NCBI GenBank assembly: GCA_944386325.1
Contig: CALXAP010000006.1
Location: forward strand, 1 to 64,000
Length of the DNA stretch: 64,000 nucleotides
Source of the DNA: an uncultured Clostridia bacterium
GTDB lineage: Bacteria > Bacillota > Clostridia > TANB77 > CAG-508
Direction of reading: 5' to 3'
Of the stretch, positions 25,080-34,809 are shown piece after piece (the first letter of the stretch is position 1; the number at the start of each line of letters is the position of its first letter). The notes below the pieces were generated by a model. It had not been told where the DNA came from. It ran no database searches and saw only the letters and a list, made by a program, of their open reading frames with translations. A program made the translations under genes and the position numbers.

Positions 25080-26003
25080 TTATATCTCATCTTCTGTAAC
25101 ATTTTCTATTTTATCTAATTCTTCTAATTTTTTCAACTCATTTAAATCTTCTTCACTTGTTTCTTCATCATTTTCTTCTATTTCCTTTTCTATATTTTTA
25201 ATTATTTTTACATCTTTCATATTATATTTTTTAAAAAAAGTTTCATCGTCTTCTTTAAATCTTACTTTTATAATCTCTTTTAATATTTCTATTCCTACTA
25301 CTTCTCCTACTCCATCATCTGTTTCTACTATCGCCCCTATTTTAGGAAGTCTTTCTAATTTTTCTTCATATACATTTTGCTCATATTTTAGGCAACACAT
25401 TAATCTACCACAATTTCCAGATATTTTAGATGGATTTAATGATATATTTTGTTCTTTTGCCATTTTTATTGAAACAGCCTCAAAATTTCCAAGGAATGAG
25501 CAACAGCATAATTCTCTACCACATACACCATTTCCTCCCATTCTTTTTATTTCATCTCTTACTCCTATTTGTCTTAACTCTATTCTTACTTTAAAAATAG
25601 CTGCTAAATCTTTTACCAATTCTCTAAAATCTATTCTACCATCTGCAGTAAAATAAAATAAAATTTTTGTATTATCAAATTTATATTCTACATCTATTAA
25701 CTTCATTTTTAATTTATGTTCTTTTATTTTTTCTAAGCAAATTTTCATTGCTTCTTTTTCTTTTCTTTTATTATCTTCATTATGTCTTATATCTCCTCTT
25801 GTAGCTATTCTTATTACTGGTTTTAATGGTGAAACTATTTTATCTTCTGGTATTAATCTATTAACAATTACAGCTTCTCCATATTCTTCTCCACTACTTG
25901 TTTCTACTATAACATATGTGTTTTTTTCTATTTTTAGTCTACCTGGATCAAAAAAATATATTTTACCAGGCTTTTTAAATCTTACTCCTACTATATTTTT
26001 CAT
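25080..26003 (-). CDS. ricT: RicT/YaaT PSP1-domain protein
   Basis: The 307-aa protein has the PSP1 domain: G-V-R-F-K-K-P-G-K-I-Y-F-F-D-P and E-Y-G-E-A-V-I-V-N at the N-terminus, then R-D-E-I-K-R-M-G-G-N-G-V-C-G-R-E-L-C-C. It then has the C-G-R-L-M-C-C-L-K-Y-E run, whose Cys residues hold Fe-S clusters. The C-terminal 45 residues are acidic. In Bacillus the RicA-F-T complex promotes RNase Y-dependent mRNA maturation and helps sporulation and competence. The gene starts inside the 3' end of holB (29-bp overlap), with GGGAGGAA before ATG, the same holB-ricT pairing as in other Firmicutes. Confidence 0.94.
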   Translation of the reverse strand: MKNIVGVRFKKPGKIYFFDPGRLKIEKNTYVIVETSSGEEYGEAVIVNRLIPEDKIVSPLKPVIRIATRGDIRHNEDNKRKEKEAMKICLEKIKEHKLKMKLIDVEYKFDNTKILFYFTADGRIDFRELVKDLAAIFKVRIELRQIGVRDEIKRMGGNGVCGRELCCCSFLGNFEAVSIKMAKEQNISLNPSKISGNCGRLMCCLKYEQNVYEEKLERLPKIGAIVETDDGVGEVVGIEILKEIIKVRFKEDDETFFKKYNMKDVKIIKNIEKEIEENDEETSEEDLNELKKLEELDKIENVTEDEI

Positions 26004-26904
26004 TCATTTCCTCCCAAATACTAAATAGTAAATTGTCTATACACATATCAAAATTTGAATTTGCTTTTAATCTCTTTTTAGTATCTTCTACTATATTTAT
26101 GCAATTTATATAATTTAATTTATTTTCTATAGAATTCTTCATTTGATTATATATAAGTACATTAATGTATTCTAATATTTCTCCAATCTTTTCTTTTTCT
26201 TTATATAAAAATTCATTATTTCTAATAAACTCTATTTTATTTATATTTTTTATATTATTAAACAAACTTGATATTTTTTCATATAATTCTTTACTAGAAA
26301 TTACTCCTATTGCCTTTTTTATACTTCCTTGTGATAAATTAAGGAAATTATTTTCTAATATTCCATAATTATTTAATTTTAAATACTCATTAATTTCTTC
26401 ATTTGATAAATCATTAAATTTAATTTTTGTACATCTAGATTTTATTGTATTTAACAAATCATTTTCTTTTGAACATATTAATATAATAACAACATACTGT
26501 GGAGGTTCTTCTAATGTTTTTAATAAACTATTTTGAGCCTCTTTAGTCATTTTTTCACTGTCATTTATTATATAAACTTTTTTTTCTGATATAATTGGTT
26601 TTTCCATAACTTTGGAATTCATTTGCCTTATTTGATCTATTTTTATATTATTTCCATCTGGCTCTATAAATTCAAAATCTGGATTATTATTGTTATCAAA
26701 TTTTATACATGCTTCACATTTGTTATTACATTCTTGTTTATTTTCATTAACACATAATATCATTTTAGCAAATTTTTTAGCAAAAATACTTTTTCCAATT
26801 CCCTCTGTTCCAACAAATAAATAACTATGTAAAATATTATTTGTTTTAATTGCACTTTCTAATATTTCTTTTATTTTAATATTTCCAATTATATCATCAA
26901 ACAT
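25975..26904 (-). CDS. holB: DNA polymerase III delta-prime subunit
   Basis: This 309-aa clamp-loader subunit has the Walker-A-like G-T-E-G-I-G-K-S near residues 32-39 and a zinc-type Cys group (C-V-N-E-N-K-Q-E-C-N-N-K-C-E-A-C). It has the S-R-C motif in L-L-N-T-I-K-S-R-C-T-K-I and the S-L-L-K-T-L-E-E-P-P stretch. It loads the sliding clamp with tau and delta. It starts just after lepB (1 bp between stop and start regions) and overlaps ricT. Confidence 0.94.
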   Translation of the reverse strand: MFDDIIGNIKIKEILESAIKTNNILHSYLFVGTEGIGKSIFAKKFAKMILCVNENKQECNNKCEACIKFDNNNNPDFEFIEPDGNNIKIDQIRQMNSKVMEKPIISEKKVYIINDSEKMTKEAQNSLLKTLEEPPQYVVIILICSKENDLLNTIKSRCTKIKFNDLSNEEINEYLKLNNYGILENNFLNLSQGSIKKAIGVISSKELYEKISSLFNNIKNINKIEFIRNNEFLYKEKEKIGEILEYINVLIYNQMKNSIENKLNYINCINIVEDTKKRLKANSNFDMCIDNLLFSIWEEMNEKYSRSKI

Positions 26905-26905
26905 A

Positions 26906-27556
26906 TTAGTCTACCTTTCCAAATAAGTTTAATGGCCAAAATCTAATCCAAACTTTACTTTCTATTTTTTCTAAAGGTATACAACCAAATCTTCTACAAT
27001 CTGTACTTTGAGGTCTATTATCTCCCATTAAAAAAACTGTTCCCTCTGGTACAATAATATCTGTAAAAGCCCCATCTAAAGAATCTGTTATAACATCTTC
27101 TTGAAGATATGGTTCATCTAATTTTTCACCATTTATATATACATTTCCATCTTTTATTTCCACATGTTCTCCAGGTAATCCTATTACTCTTTTTATATAA
27201 CTCGTTTTATTAGTTTCTAAAACATAATACACAAATTTAGAAAACAAACCTTCTGGCTCATTATTATATTCAGCAATTGGATTATCTAAATCTGCTTCGT
27301 ATACTGGTATAAATGTTTCACTTGGAGCTTCAAATGTAACTATATCTCCTCTTTTTAATTCTTCATGTGTAGTTCTTGCTAATCTATTTAATATTAATCT
27401 TTGATCTTGTTTTAATGTTGGATACATAGAAGGTTGTTTTACTATAGTTGGTGTTGCAATATAATATCGCACTAATAAAGCTAAAATAATAGCTATTATT
27501 ATGCAATATATCCACTCTAAAATCTCCTTTACTTTAGGATTTATTCTTAATTCCAT
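26906..27556 (-). CDS. lepB: Signal peptidase I
   Basis: The 216-aa membrane protease has one N-terminal segment (about 12-32), the catalytic Ser42 in K-Q-P-S-M-Y-P-T-L, the Lys121 base in I-K-R-V-I-G-L-P-G-E, and the box F-L-M-G-D-N-R-P-Q-S-T-D-C-R-R-F-G near residue 175-191. It removes signal peptides from Sec-exported proteins on the outer face. Ribosome-binding site GAGGAAA before ATG. It follows the histidine kinase by 25 bp. Confidence 0.96.
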   Translation of the reverse strand: MELRINPKVKEILEWIYCIIIAIILALLVRYYIATPTIVKQPSMYPTLKQDQRLILNRLARTTHEELKRGDIVTFEAPSETFIPVYEADLDNPIAEYNNEPEGLFSKFVYYVLETNKTSYIKRVIGLPGEHVEIKDGNVYINGEKLDEPYLQEDVITDSLDGAFTDIIVPEGTVFLMGDNRPQSTDCRRFGCIPLEKIESKVWIRFWPLNLFGKVD

Positions 27557-27581
27557 TTATTTTCCTCTTCCTTATATGTAA

Positions 27582-29018
27582 TTATTCTTTATTTATTTTA
27601 GTTGGTATTCTTATAACCACTTCTGTTCCTTTTTCTACGATACTTTTTATACTAATACTACCATCATTCTGATCCAATATCTCCTTTGCAATTGAAAGTC
27701 CAAGTCCTGTTCCTCCCATTTCACGTGTTCTAGATTTATCTACTCTATAAAATCTTTCAAATATTCTTGTTAAATCTTTCTCAGGTATTCCTATTCCATT
27801 ATCTATTATTTTTATATATGCATCATTATAAACAAAACCTACATATATTTTTATATTTCCACCTTCTGGTGTATATTTTATACTATTTGTTAGTATATTT
27901 ATTATTACTCTTTCTATTCCATATTTATCTGCATATACCATAGGAACATTAGCAGTAACAAAACATTCTACATTTAAATTTTTCTTTTTTATTTCTATAT
28001 TTAGCCCCTCTTGTATTTTCTTTACTAATTCACCTAAATCAAATTCAGTTTTTTCAGCCTTATTTTGTTTATTATCATATTTAGATAATGTCAATAAATC
28101 ACTCACAAGCCTTGCCATTCTCCTAGCTTCTGATGAAATAACATTTAAAAACTTTTCTTGCATATCTTTTTCATAATCGCTCTCAAGTAGCGTATCAGCA
28201 TATCCCATAATTGATGTTATTGGTGTTTTTAATTCATGTGATACATCTGCTACAAATTCTTTTCTCATATTATCTAATTTCACATGTTCTGTTATATCCT
28301 GTATTACTGCTATAACACCAGCTGGTCTTTCATCTTCATCTTTAAATTGTGCAAATAGCATATTTACATATCTATCTTGCAAATCCACTTTTTGTTCAGA
28401 AGATGTCCAGTTTTCCAAATATATAATTTTTTCTATATTTATATTTATTCCAATTTTTTTAAATATTGTATCAAAATTATCATCTGTAGCATCCAATTTT
28501 AATAATCTTCTAGCTGCTGGATTAATATGTATTATTTCACCATTTAAATCAAATGCAATAATTCCATCTGTCATGTGTAAAAGTATTGTTTCTATTTGTT
28601 TTTTCTGTCTTGATGCCTCTGTAAATCTATCATTTAATTTAATTGTCATTATATTAAATGCATTTACTAAATCTTGTATATCATTTTTAGGATTATCTAT
28701 AGAAATATTATTCATATCTACTTTTTTACCATCTGCAATATCTTTTGCATTTTTAGTTATTCTCTTTATTGGAGATATTATTACTTTTGATACAAAAATT
28801 ATAGCAATAATAGCAATAACAACAAATATACTAATAGCATATATTGTTGTTTTTATTATATTAGATGCTTCATTTGTTAGTATTTGTTTTCCCTGCTCTA
28901 TTGATACAATATCTATATTATTTAATTGATTTGAAAATATGAATCCCATTCCAGCTAATATTACAATTCCTAAAATCGTAAAAATAAGTATTATTTGTAT
29001 TTGTATATTTTTTAACAT
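27582..29018 (-). CDS. walK: Sensor histidine kinase, WalK/PhoR type
   Basis: The 478-aa kinase has membrane segments at about 8-29 and 59-80 with a loop of only about 28 residues outside. A HAMP domain (81-135), a PAS domain (about 140-245), HisKA with phospho-acceptor His261 in D-V-S-H-E-L-K-T-P, and a HATPase with N-box N-I-L-T-N-S-I-K-Y, G1 D-N-G-I-G-I-P and G2 G-T-G-L-G-L-S-I-A follow. Paired with a PhoB-type regulator 9 bp upstream. WalK controls cell-wall turnover; PhoR is the alternative, and without yycHI the choice is inferred mainly from the HAMP-PAS-HisKA layout. Confidence 0.85.
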   Translation of the reverse strand: MLKNIQIQIILIFTILGIVILAGMGFIFSNQLNNIDIVSIEQGKQILTNEASNIIKTTIYAISIFVVIAIIAIIFVSKVIISPIKRITKNAKDIADGKKVDMNNISIDNPKNDIQDLVNAFNIMTIKLNDRFTEASRQKKQIETILLHMTDGIIAFDLNGEIIHINPAARRLLKLDATDDNFDTIFKKIGININIEKIIYLENWTSSEQKVDLQDRYVNMLFAQFKDEDERPAGVIAVIQDITEHVKLDNMRKEFVADVSHELKTPITSIMGYADTLLESDYEKDMQEKFLNVISSEARRMARLVSDLLTLSKYDNKQNKAEKTEFDLGELVKKIQEGLNIEIKKKNLNVECFVTANVPMVYADKYGIERVIINILTNSIKYTPEGGNIKIYVGFVYNDAYIKIIDNGIGIPEKDLTRIFERFYRVDKSRTREMGGTGLGLSIAKEILDQNDGSISIKSIVEKGTEVVIRIPTKINKE

Positions 29019-29027
29019 TTTATCACC

Positions 29028-29765
29028 TTATGTCGCAATATAATAACCTACACCTCTTTTAGTAATTATTATTTTAGGATTTGATGTATCTTTTTCTATT
29101 TTCTCTCTTATTCTTCTAACTGTAACATCAACTGTTCTAATATCTCCATAATATTCATATCCCCAAACTTTTTCAAGTAATATTTCTCTAGTAACTACTT
29201 GTCCTGGTTGTGTTGCTAAATATTTTAATACTTCAAATTCTCTTAGAGTTAAATCTATAACTTTTCCATCAACTCTTACTTCAAACTTATCTAAATTAAG
29301 TATTACATCACCTATTCTTATTTCATTTTCTACAGAATCTTTTTCATTTTTACTATCTGCTACTAAATTATTAGCTTCAACTTTTCTTAAGTTTGCTTTT
29401 ATTCTTGCCATTAATTCTCTTACGCTGAAAGGTTTTGTTACATAGTCATCTGCTCCTAATTCTAGTCCAAGTATTTTATCTATTTCTTCATCTTTTGCAG
29501 ATAACATTAATATTGGTACATTAGGTAAAGTATGTCTTATTTTTTTACAAACTGTTAATCCATCCATTCTTGGTAACATTATATCTAATAATATTAAATC
29601 TGGCTTTTTTTCTAATGCAATATCTACAGCTGTTACACCATCATTTGCTTCTAATGTATTATAGCCTTCTTTTTGCAAATTATATATTAATATTTCTACA
29701 ATTGGCTTTTCATCATCCACAATTAGTATTGTTTTTTTCTCGTTATTATTTTCTAACTCTCCCAT
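29028..29765 (-). CDS. walR: OmpR/PhoB-family response regulator, WalR-like
   Basis: This 245-aa regulator has a receiver domain with acidic pocket V-D-D-E at 16-19, phospho-acceptor Asp61 in L-L-D-I-M-L-P, and Lys in V-T-K-P-F-S. A winged-helix domain follows, with T-L-R-E-F-E-V-L-K-Y-L and V-D-V-T-V-R-R-I-R-E-K-I. It starts after GGGGGT, is tightly coupled to the kinase and ends in G-V-G-Y-Y-I-A-T like YycF/WalR. Probable essential wall-homeostasis regulator by family analogy. Confidence 0.9.
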   Translation of the reverse strand: MGELENNNEKKTILIVDDEKPIVEILIYNLQKEGYNTLEANDGVTAVDIALEKKPDLILLDIMLPRMDGLTVCKKIRHTLPNVPILMLSAKDEEIDKILGLELGADDYVTKPFSVRELMARIKANLRKVEANNLVADSKNEKDSVENEIRIGDVILNLDKFEVRVDGKVIDLTLREFEVLKYLATQPGQVVTREILLEKVWGYEYYGDIRTVDVTVRRIREKIEKDTSNPKIIITKRGVGYYIAT

Positions 29766-29840
29766 TATATACCCCCAGTTTTTTTATAATCTTTAACATT
29801 TATTATATAACATATATCTAAAATTTGTATACCTTTTTTG

Positions 29841-31745
29841 TTAAAATTTTATAACTAATTTATTTATTTTACTTTTTATATAATTTTCTAATTTTTCCAT
29901 AAATTCTTCTTGATTTATTTGTTTTTTTGCAACTAAATCTAAACCTTTTTCCCAACTTGCTGTTAATCTTGGGTTTAACATATCTGCCATTGATAAATTT
30001 ACTACATCATATATTACTTCACCTTTTTTTGTAGGTGTAATTATTTGTGTTTTTTTATTTATACTTATATAATTTATTTTTTCTAATTTTTTAATTATTT
30101 CTGCTCTTGTTGCACTAGTTCCAATACCAGCACCTTTTATTTGTTCCCTTAATTCTTCATCTTCTATTAATTTACCTGCATTTTCCATTGCCAAAATAAT
30201 AGAACCAGAATTATATCTCGAAGGTGGTGATGTTTCTGCCTCTTTTATATTTATATCTATTACATCTATTAAATTTCCTTTTTTTAATGTATTTAAAATA
30301 TTACTTTCAACTTGTTTTTCTTGTTTTACTTTATTTTTTAGAATTTCTAAATATCCCTTTTTTATACATACTTTTTGACTTGTATTAAATTCCTCGTTTT
30401 CTATTTTTAAATTCACATTAATTTTACTGTATTCTGCTGGAGGATAAAAAATAGCTAAAAATCTTTTTACTATTAGCAAATATATATTTTTGTTAAGTTC
30501 ATTTAATTTATCATAATTTTCTAAACCTTGTCCTGTTGGTATTATTGCATAATGATCTGTTATTTTACTATCATCAACATATTTTGTTTTTTGCAAATTA
30601 GTTGAATATTTTTCTTCAATCATTTTTTTTATATAACCTTGTATTTCATCATTTTTTAAATTCCTAGCTAAACCATTTAAATTTTTATTTATTTCTTTTG
30701 CAATCGCTGTTGATAATACCCTTGCATCTGTTCTTGGATATGTAACTAATTTTTTTTCATATAGATTTTGTATAACTTCTAATGTTTCATCTGGTTTTAT
30801 TTTATATAATTTAGTACACTCATTTTGTATCTCTGCTAAATTAAATAGCAATGGAGGATTTTCCTTTTGTTTTATCTTTTTTACTGATACAATTTCTGCT
30901 TTTTTTCCTTTTAATTCTTCTATAAAATTTATTGCATCATCCTTCTTTTTAAAACCTGAATCATTATACAATTTATTAGATTCAAAATATTTAGATTTTT
31001 CACTTACTTTCCATTCAGCTGTGAATGTTTCATCTTCTTTTCCGAAATTTCCAACTAATTTATAATATTTAGTTTTCACAAAATTTCTTATTTCTCTTTC
31101 TCTTGAAACAACCATTCCAAGTACACATGTCATAACTCTTCCTACTGATATTACAATTTTATCTTCACCAATTTCTTTTGCAGCTCTTTTACCATATATT
31201 ATTGATAATAATCTAGAAAAATTTATACCTATTAAATAGTCTTCTTTTGCTCTTAAATAAGCAGCATTTGCCAAACTATCATATTCTTTTAAATCTTTAG
31301 CTTCTTTTATTCCTCTAATCATTTCTTCTTCTGTTTGTGAATCAATCCATACTCTTTTTTCCTCTTTTCCTTTTATATTTATCATTTGTTCAACTAATCT
31401 ATATATGTATTCACCTTCTCTACCAGAGTCTGTACATACATAAATTGTAGAAATATCATCTCTTTCAAATAATGTCTTTATTACATTAAATTGATTTTCT
31501 ACTTGTGGTATTAATTCATATTTATATTTTTCTGGTAAAAAAGGCAATGTATCTAATCTCCAAAATCTATATTTTTCATCATATTTATCTGGATACGACA
31601 TTGTAACTAAATGACCTACACACCAAGTAATAATCCATTTATCAGACTCTAAATATCCATTTTTTCTAATTCCATTTACCTTCAAAACTTTTGCAAATTC
31701 CATTGCAACAGATGGTTTTTCTGTAATTAATAAGTTTTTTTGCAT
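29841..31745 (-). CDS. topB: DNA topoisomerase III
   Basis: The 634-aa type IA topoisomerase has the TOPRIM glutamate in L-L-I-T-E-K-P-S-V-A near residue 9, the D-S-G-R-E-G-E box near 107-112 and the active-site tyrosine Tyr336 in V-T-Y-P-R-T-D-A-R. The C-terminal G-T-S-A-T-R-A-E-I-I region follows. It lacks the zinc-finger tail of TopA, fitting TopB. It decatenates and relaxes DNA using single-strand passage. ATG 31745 follows AAAGGAAG, 15 bp past the WecA-type gene. Confidence 0.94.
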   Translation of the reverse strand: MQKNLLITEKPSVAMEFAKVLKVNGIRKNGYLESDKWIITWCVGHLVTMSYPDKYDEKYRFWRLDTLPFLPEKYKYELIPQVENQFNVIKTLFERDDISTIYVCTDSGREGEYIYRLVEQMINIKGKEEKRVWIDSQTEEEMIRGIKEAKDLKEYDSLANAAYLRAKEDYLIGINFSRLLSIIYGKRAAKEIGEDKIVISVGRVMTCVLGMVVSREREIRNFVKTKYYKLVGNFGKEDETFTAEWKVSEKSKYFESNKLYNDSGFKKKDDAINFIEELKGKKAEIVSVKKIKQKENPPLLFNLAEIQNECTKLYKIKPDETLEVIQNLYEKKLVTYPRTDARVLSTAIAKEINKNLNGLARNLKNDEIQGYIKKMIEEKYSTNLQKTKYVDDSKITDHYAIIPTGQGLENYDKLNELNKNIYLLIVKRFLAIFYPPAEYSKINVNLKIENEEFNTSQKVCIKKGYLEILKNKVKQEKQVESNILNTLKKGNLIDVIDINIKEAETSPPSRYNSGSIILAMENAGKLIEDEELREQIKGAGIGTSATRAEIIKKLEKINYISINKKTQIITPTKKGEVIYDVVNLSMADMLNPRLTASWEKGLDLVAKKQINQEEFMEKLENYIKSKINKLVIKF

Positions 31746-31760
31746 TATACTCTTCCTTTA

Positions 31761-32910
31761 TTAAACCTCTTTATCATTTCTTATTTTGTGATTTGATTCT
31801 ATCTCCTCATTTATTTCTTTTTGTATTTGGGCACTTTCTTCTTTCATTTTAAAAATACTATTATAGCCTATAAACATTGCAGCAATTATCATTAAAGCAA
31901 ATGATAATGCTTTCCAAATTCCACTATCTAATAGTATAATTGCAAACATTCCAAAAGTAGCACTTATTCCATATAAAATTAAAACTGCTTGTTTTTGTGT
32001 ATATCCTTTACTTATTATTTTATGGTGTAAATGTCCTTTATCTGGCATTATTATTGCTTTTATTGACTTTCCTGTTACCACCCTTCTTATTATTGCAAAA
32101 AGAGTATCAAAAACAGGAAGTGCTAATACTATTAATGGTGCAATAATAACAATAGCTGTATATGTTTTTGCAACACCTAATATTGATATTACAGATAATG
32201 CAAATCCTAAGAAATTCGAACCTGTATCACCTATAAATGTTTTTGCTGGATTAAAATTAAATGGTAAAAATCCTACCAATGCACCACCTAATGCTGTTAT
32301 TAGAATAATTGATATTATTGGTGAGCCATTTAATGAAAATATAATTAATAATGATAATGAAGATATAACTGATATTCCTGTAGAGAGTCCATCTAAGCCA
32401 TCTATTAAATTTATTGCATTTGTTATACCTACAATCCATCCAATTGTTAATATTGTATAAAATGTATCTTTCCAACTTAATTGGTTTATAAAATCTATAT
32501 CTATATTATCTATTCTTATACCACTTGCCACTACTATAATAGCAACTAATATTTGTGTAAATAATTTTACTAATGGATGTACTCCTCTTGAATCGTCTAT
32601 AAAGCATACTACTCCTAGTATTATTATACCTGCACCAAATCCGAGTAGTTTTTTATAATATGTATCTTCGCCAAATAAATCAATTGTACCTTCTATACTC
32701 ATTATAATTAATAAATACGTTATAGAAACTAAAAATCCAGCTATTACTGCTATACCACCGCAATCTTGGCATAGCCTTTTTATTTACTCTTCTATTATCT
32801 TTCGGTACATCAATTGCTCCTACTTTTATTGCTAGCTTTATAGTATATGGTGTTAAAACAAATGCTATTATAAATGCTAGCATAAAAGCAATAGCTATAT
32901 CTCCCCACAT
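31761..32910 (-). pseudogene. WecA/TagO-type undecaprenyl-phosphate glycosyl-1-phosphate transferase, +1 frameshift
   Basis: Two overlapping frames make one protein. The 5' part (32910 to about 32760) ends A-M-P-R-L, and the 3' part resumes G-G-I-A-V-I-A-G-F-L if the C at minus-strand base 32760 is removed. The family has M-P-R-x-G-G-I-A-I/V at this point. Restored, the product is about 382 aa with roughly ten membrane segments. It keeps the catalytic F-I-D-D-S, L-I-D-G-L-D-G-L, F-I-G-D-T-G-S-N-F-L-G and H-L-H-H motifs. It would start lipid-linked polymer (teichoic acid or capsule) synthesis. One extra base in otherwise intact sequence may be a sequencing error or recent mutation. Operon: rpiB-this gene-topB. 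Confidence 0.85.
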
Positions 32911-32921
32911 ATTTATCTCCT

Positions 32922-33371
32922 CTATTTCATATTATGATTTTCTATTTCTTCTATTTCTTCTATTCTTTTCTTATGTCTTCCACCTTCAAATTCAGTATTA
33001 AGCCATGCATCTATTATTTTCATTGCTTCATCTATATCTAAGTAATTTGCTCCCATTGTTAATATATTTGCATTATTATGCAATTTAGAAAGCTTGGCTG
33101 TTTCTTCATTATAGCAAGTAGTAGCTCTTATTCCCTTAAATTTATTTGCAGTAATACACATTCCAAAACCTGTACCACATATTAAAATTCCTAATTCACA
33201 TTTTCTTTCTTGAATTGAACTTGCTACTTTTTCCACTATTATTGGATAATCTGTTTTTTCTTCTGAAAAAGCTCCAAAATCTTGATACTCTATCTTTCTA
33301 TTATCAAAACATTTTTTTATTTTTTCTTTGAGTTCATACCCTCTATGATCTGATCCAATTGCTATTTTCAT
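32922..33371 (-). CDS. rpiB: Ribose-5-phosphate isomerase B (RpiB/LacAB family)
   Basis: This 149-aa protein starts M-K-I-A-I-G-S-D-H-R-G-Y-E-L-K-E-K-I and has the Cys active-site region I-L-I-C-G-T-G-F-G-M-C-I-T-A-N-K near residues 70-85, then R-A-T-T-C-Y. It interconverts ribose- and ribulose-5-phosphate in the pentose phosphate pathway. An upstream in-frame ATG exists, but ATG 33371 has AAAGGAG 7 nt before it and gives family length. It ends 11 bp before the transferase gene. Confidence 0.93.
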   Translation of the reverse strand: MKIAIGSDHRGYELKEKIKKCFDNRKIEYQDFGAFSEEKTDYPIIVEKVASSIQERKCELGILICGTGFGMCITANKFKGIRATTCYNEETAKLSKLHNNANILTMGANYLDIDEAMKIIDAWLNTEFEGGRHKKRIEEIEEIENHNMK

Positions 33372-33433
33372 GAGAACAACTCCTTTCATTTTGTTATTAT
33401 AGCATAAATTAATATTTATATTCAATTAATTTA

Positions 33434-33481
33434 AAAAATAAAAATATGATTTACCAAAAAGTAAATCATATTTTTATTTTT
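33434..33481 (-). terminator. Terminator of the 33484 gene
   Basis: 21-bp near-perfect inverted repeat (AAAAATAAAAATATGATTTAC and complement) just past the stop, with T-runs. Confidence 0.8.
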
Positions 33482-33483
33482 AA

Positions 33484-34293
33484 CTATTTTTTATTAACAT
33501 CACACACCACCCAAGCTGTTGCATCTTCAATTCCTAATTTTATGGAATTTATATTTCTTACAAAAGATAGAGGAGCCCAATTTGACATATCATTATAGCA
33601 ACCACCAACAATTGAAAAACCTGTTTCTGAAGAATTATTTTTTACAATTTTAACAGTATTTGCTAAATCCGCAAATTCTCCTATTTTATTACTTCCTGTT
33701 GGTCTCATTTTTCCTAGATATGGATCTTTTAAACAATCTATATCTGAATCATAATAATGCCCTAGATTTTTACTTTTATTGCACACCTCATCCCAAGCTC
33801 TATCAACATCATATCCAATTACTTTTACCAAATAATTTATAAGATATCCAAGATACGCATAATATTGTTTAATATCTCCTAATCTACTATTTCGTTCTGG
33901 TAGAATATTACTAATTCTTTTATACCACCATTCTACCGACATACCCACTACTGGTTCCATTCCTTCTTTATATATAATGTTTCTATTATAATCCATTGAA
34001 GGATCTATTCTAAAAATCATGAAATCTTTTAATTTCATATCTATAGCTTTAAAAATATTTTTCTTAACCAGCTTTTCGTCTACAGTCTTAGGTGAATACC
34101 TAAATACTTTATCTCTTTTAGATAAAGAACTAACTTCAATTAATTTTAAGTAATCTTCTATTTTATTATTAGCATAAAACCGAACATCTGGAACACTATA
34201 ATATTCTATTGCATCTCCTTCATTAATGATTTTTACTTCTTTAATCATCATTCCTGGTTTTGCCTTAATTATTGTTTTTTCTTCTTTGCACAT
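33484..34293 (-). CDS. Hypothetical protein, 269 aa
   Basis: I recognise no family. There is no signal peptide or membrane helix; the sequence is mixed alpha/beta with a Trp-rich middle (V-E-W-W-Y-K-R-I-S). Later come a patterned D-x-D-x-x-W-x-x-V-C-N-K-S, K-N-L-G-H-Y-Y-D-S-D-I-D-C-L-K-D-P-Y-L-G and R-P-T-G-S-N-K-I-G-E. The end, G-C-Y-N-D-M-S-N-W-A-P and A-T-A-W-V-V-C, is Trp/Cys-containing. ATG 34293 has GGAGG upstream. It stands alone between rpiB and rpsT and ends at a strong terminator, so it appears to be a real, separately transcribed gene. Confidence 0.6.
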   Translation of the reverse strand: MCKEEKTIIKAKPGMMIKEVKIINEGDAIEYYSVPDVRFYANNKIEDYLKLIEVSSLSKRDKVFRYSPKTVDEKLVKKNIFKAIDMKLKDFMIFRIDPSMDYNRNIIYKEGMEPVVGMSVEWWYKRISNILPERNSRLGDIKQYYAYLGYLINYLVKVIGYDVDRAWDEVCNKSKNLGHYYDSDIDCLKDPYLGKMRPTGSNKIGEFADLANTVKIVKNNSSETGFSIVGGCYNDMSNWAPLSFVRNINSIKLGIEDATAWVVCDVNKK

Positions 34294-34402
34294 GATGTTA
34301 AACCTCCAAAAATTATTTTGTAAAGATAATAAATTTTATCCTTGTATATTATATATCAGCTTTACATAATTTTCAAGAGAAATAGAAAATTTAAATAACT
34401 AC

Positions 34403-34431
34403 TTGCAAAATAACTGTATACATGATAAAAT
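34403..34431 (+). promoter_or_regulatory. Sigma-A promoter of rpsT
   Basis: Plus strand TTGCAA (34403-34408), 17-bp spacer, TAAAAT (34426-34431), 45 bp upstream of the rpsT start. Confidence 0.78.
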
Positions 34432-34476
34432 ATTTAAAGCAAATTTAGAAGAAACATTATAAGGAGGTGCTAATAG

Positions 34477-34740
34477 ATGCCAAATATAAAATCAGCTGAA
34501 AAAAGAGTAAAAATAATAAAAAAGAAAACATTAAGAAATAATATGATAAAATCAGGATATAGAACAGCTATAAAAAAATTCGAAACTGCTATTGCTAGTG
34601 GAGATAAAGAAGCTAAAAATTTATTTATAGATGCTACAAGAAAAGTTGACCAAGCTTGTTCAAAAGGTGTTATTAAAAAGAACACTGCTTCTAGAAAAAA
34701 ATCAAGATTGTCTAAATTATTAAATACAGCAAATGTATAA
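34477..34740 (+). CDS. rpsT: 30S ribosomal protein S20 (bS20)
   Basis: This 87-aa, Lys-rich all-helical protein starts M-P-N-I-K-S-A-E-K-R-V-K and contains D-K-A-C-S-K-G-V-I-K-K-N-T-A-S-R-K-K-S-R-L-S-K-L type ending (here D-Q-A-C-S-K-G-V), typical of bS20, a primary 16S rRNA binder. ATG has AAGGAGGTG upstream. Monocistronic, bracketed by its own promoter and terminator. Confidence 0.97.
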   Translation: MPNIKSAEKRVKIIKKKTLRNNMIKSGYRTAIKKFETAIASGDKEAKNLFIDATRKVDQACSKGVIKKNTASRKKSRLSKLLNTANV

Positions 34741-34758
34741 TAAATTAAGAAATTAATT

Positions 34759-34809
34759 AAAATACACCCAAAATATTAAATATAAAATTTAATATTTTGG
34801 GTGTATTTT
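34759..34809 (+). terminator. Terminator of rpsT
   Basis: 23-bp perfect stem around ATAAA, ending in a T-run; the top contains CACCC/GGGTG. Confidence 0.88.
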
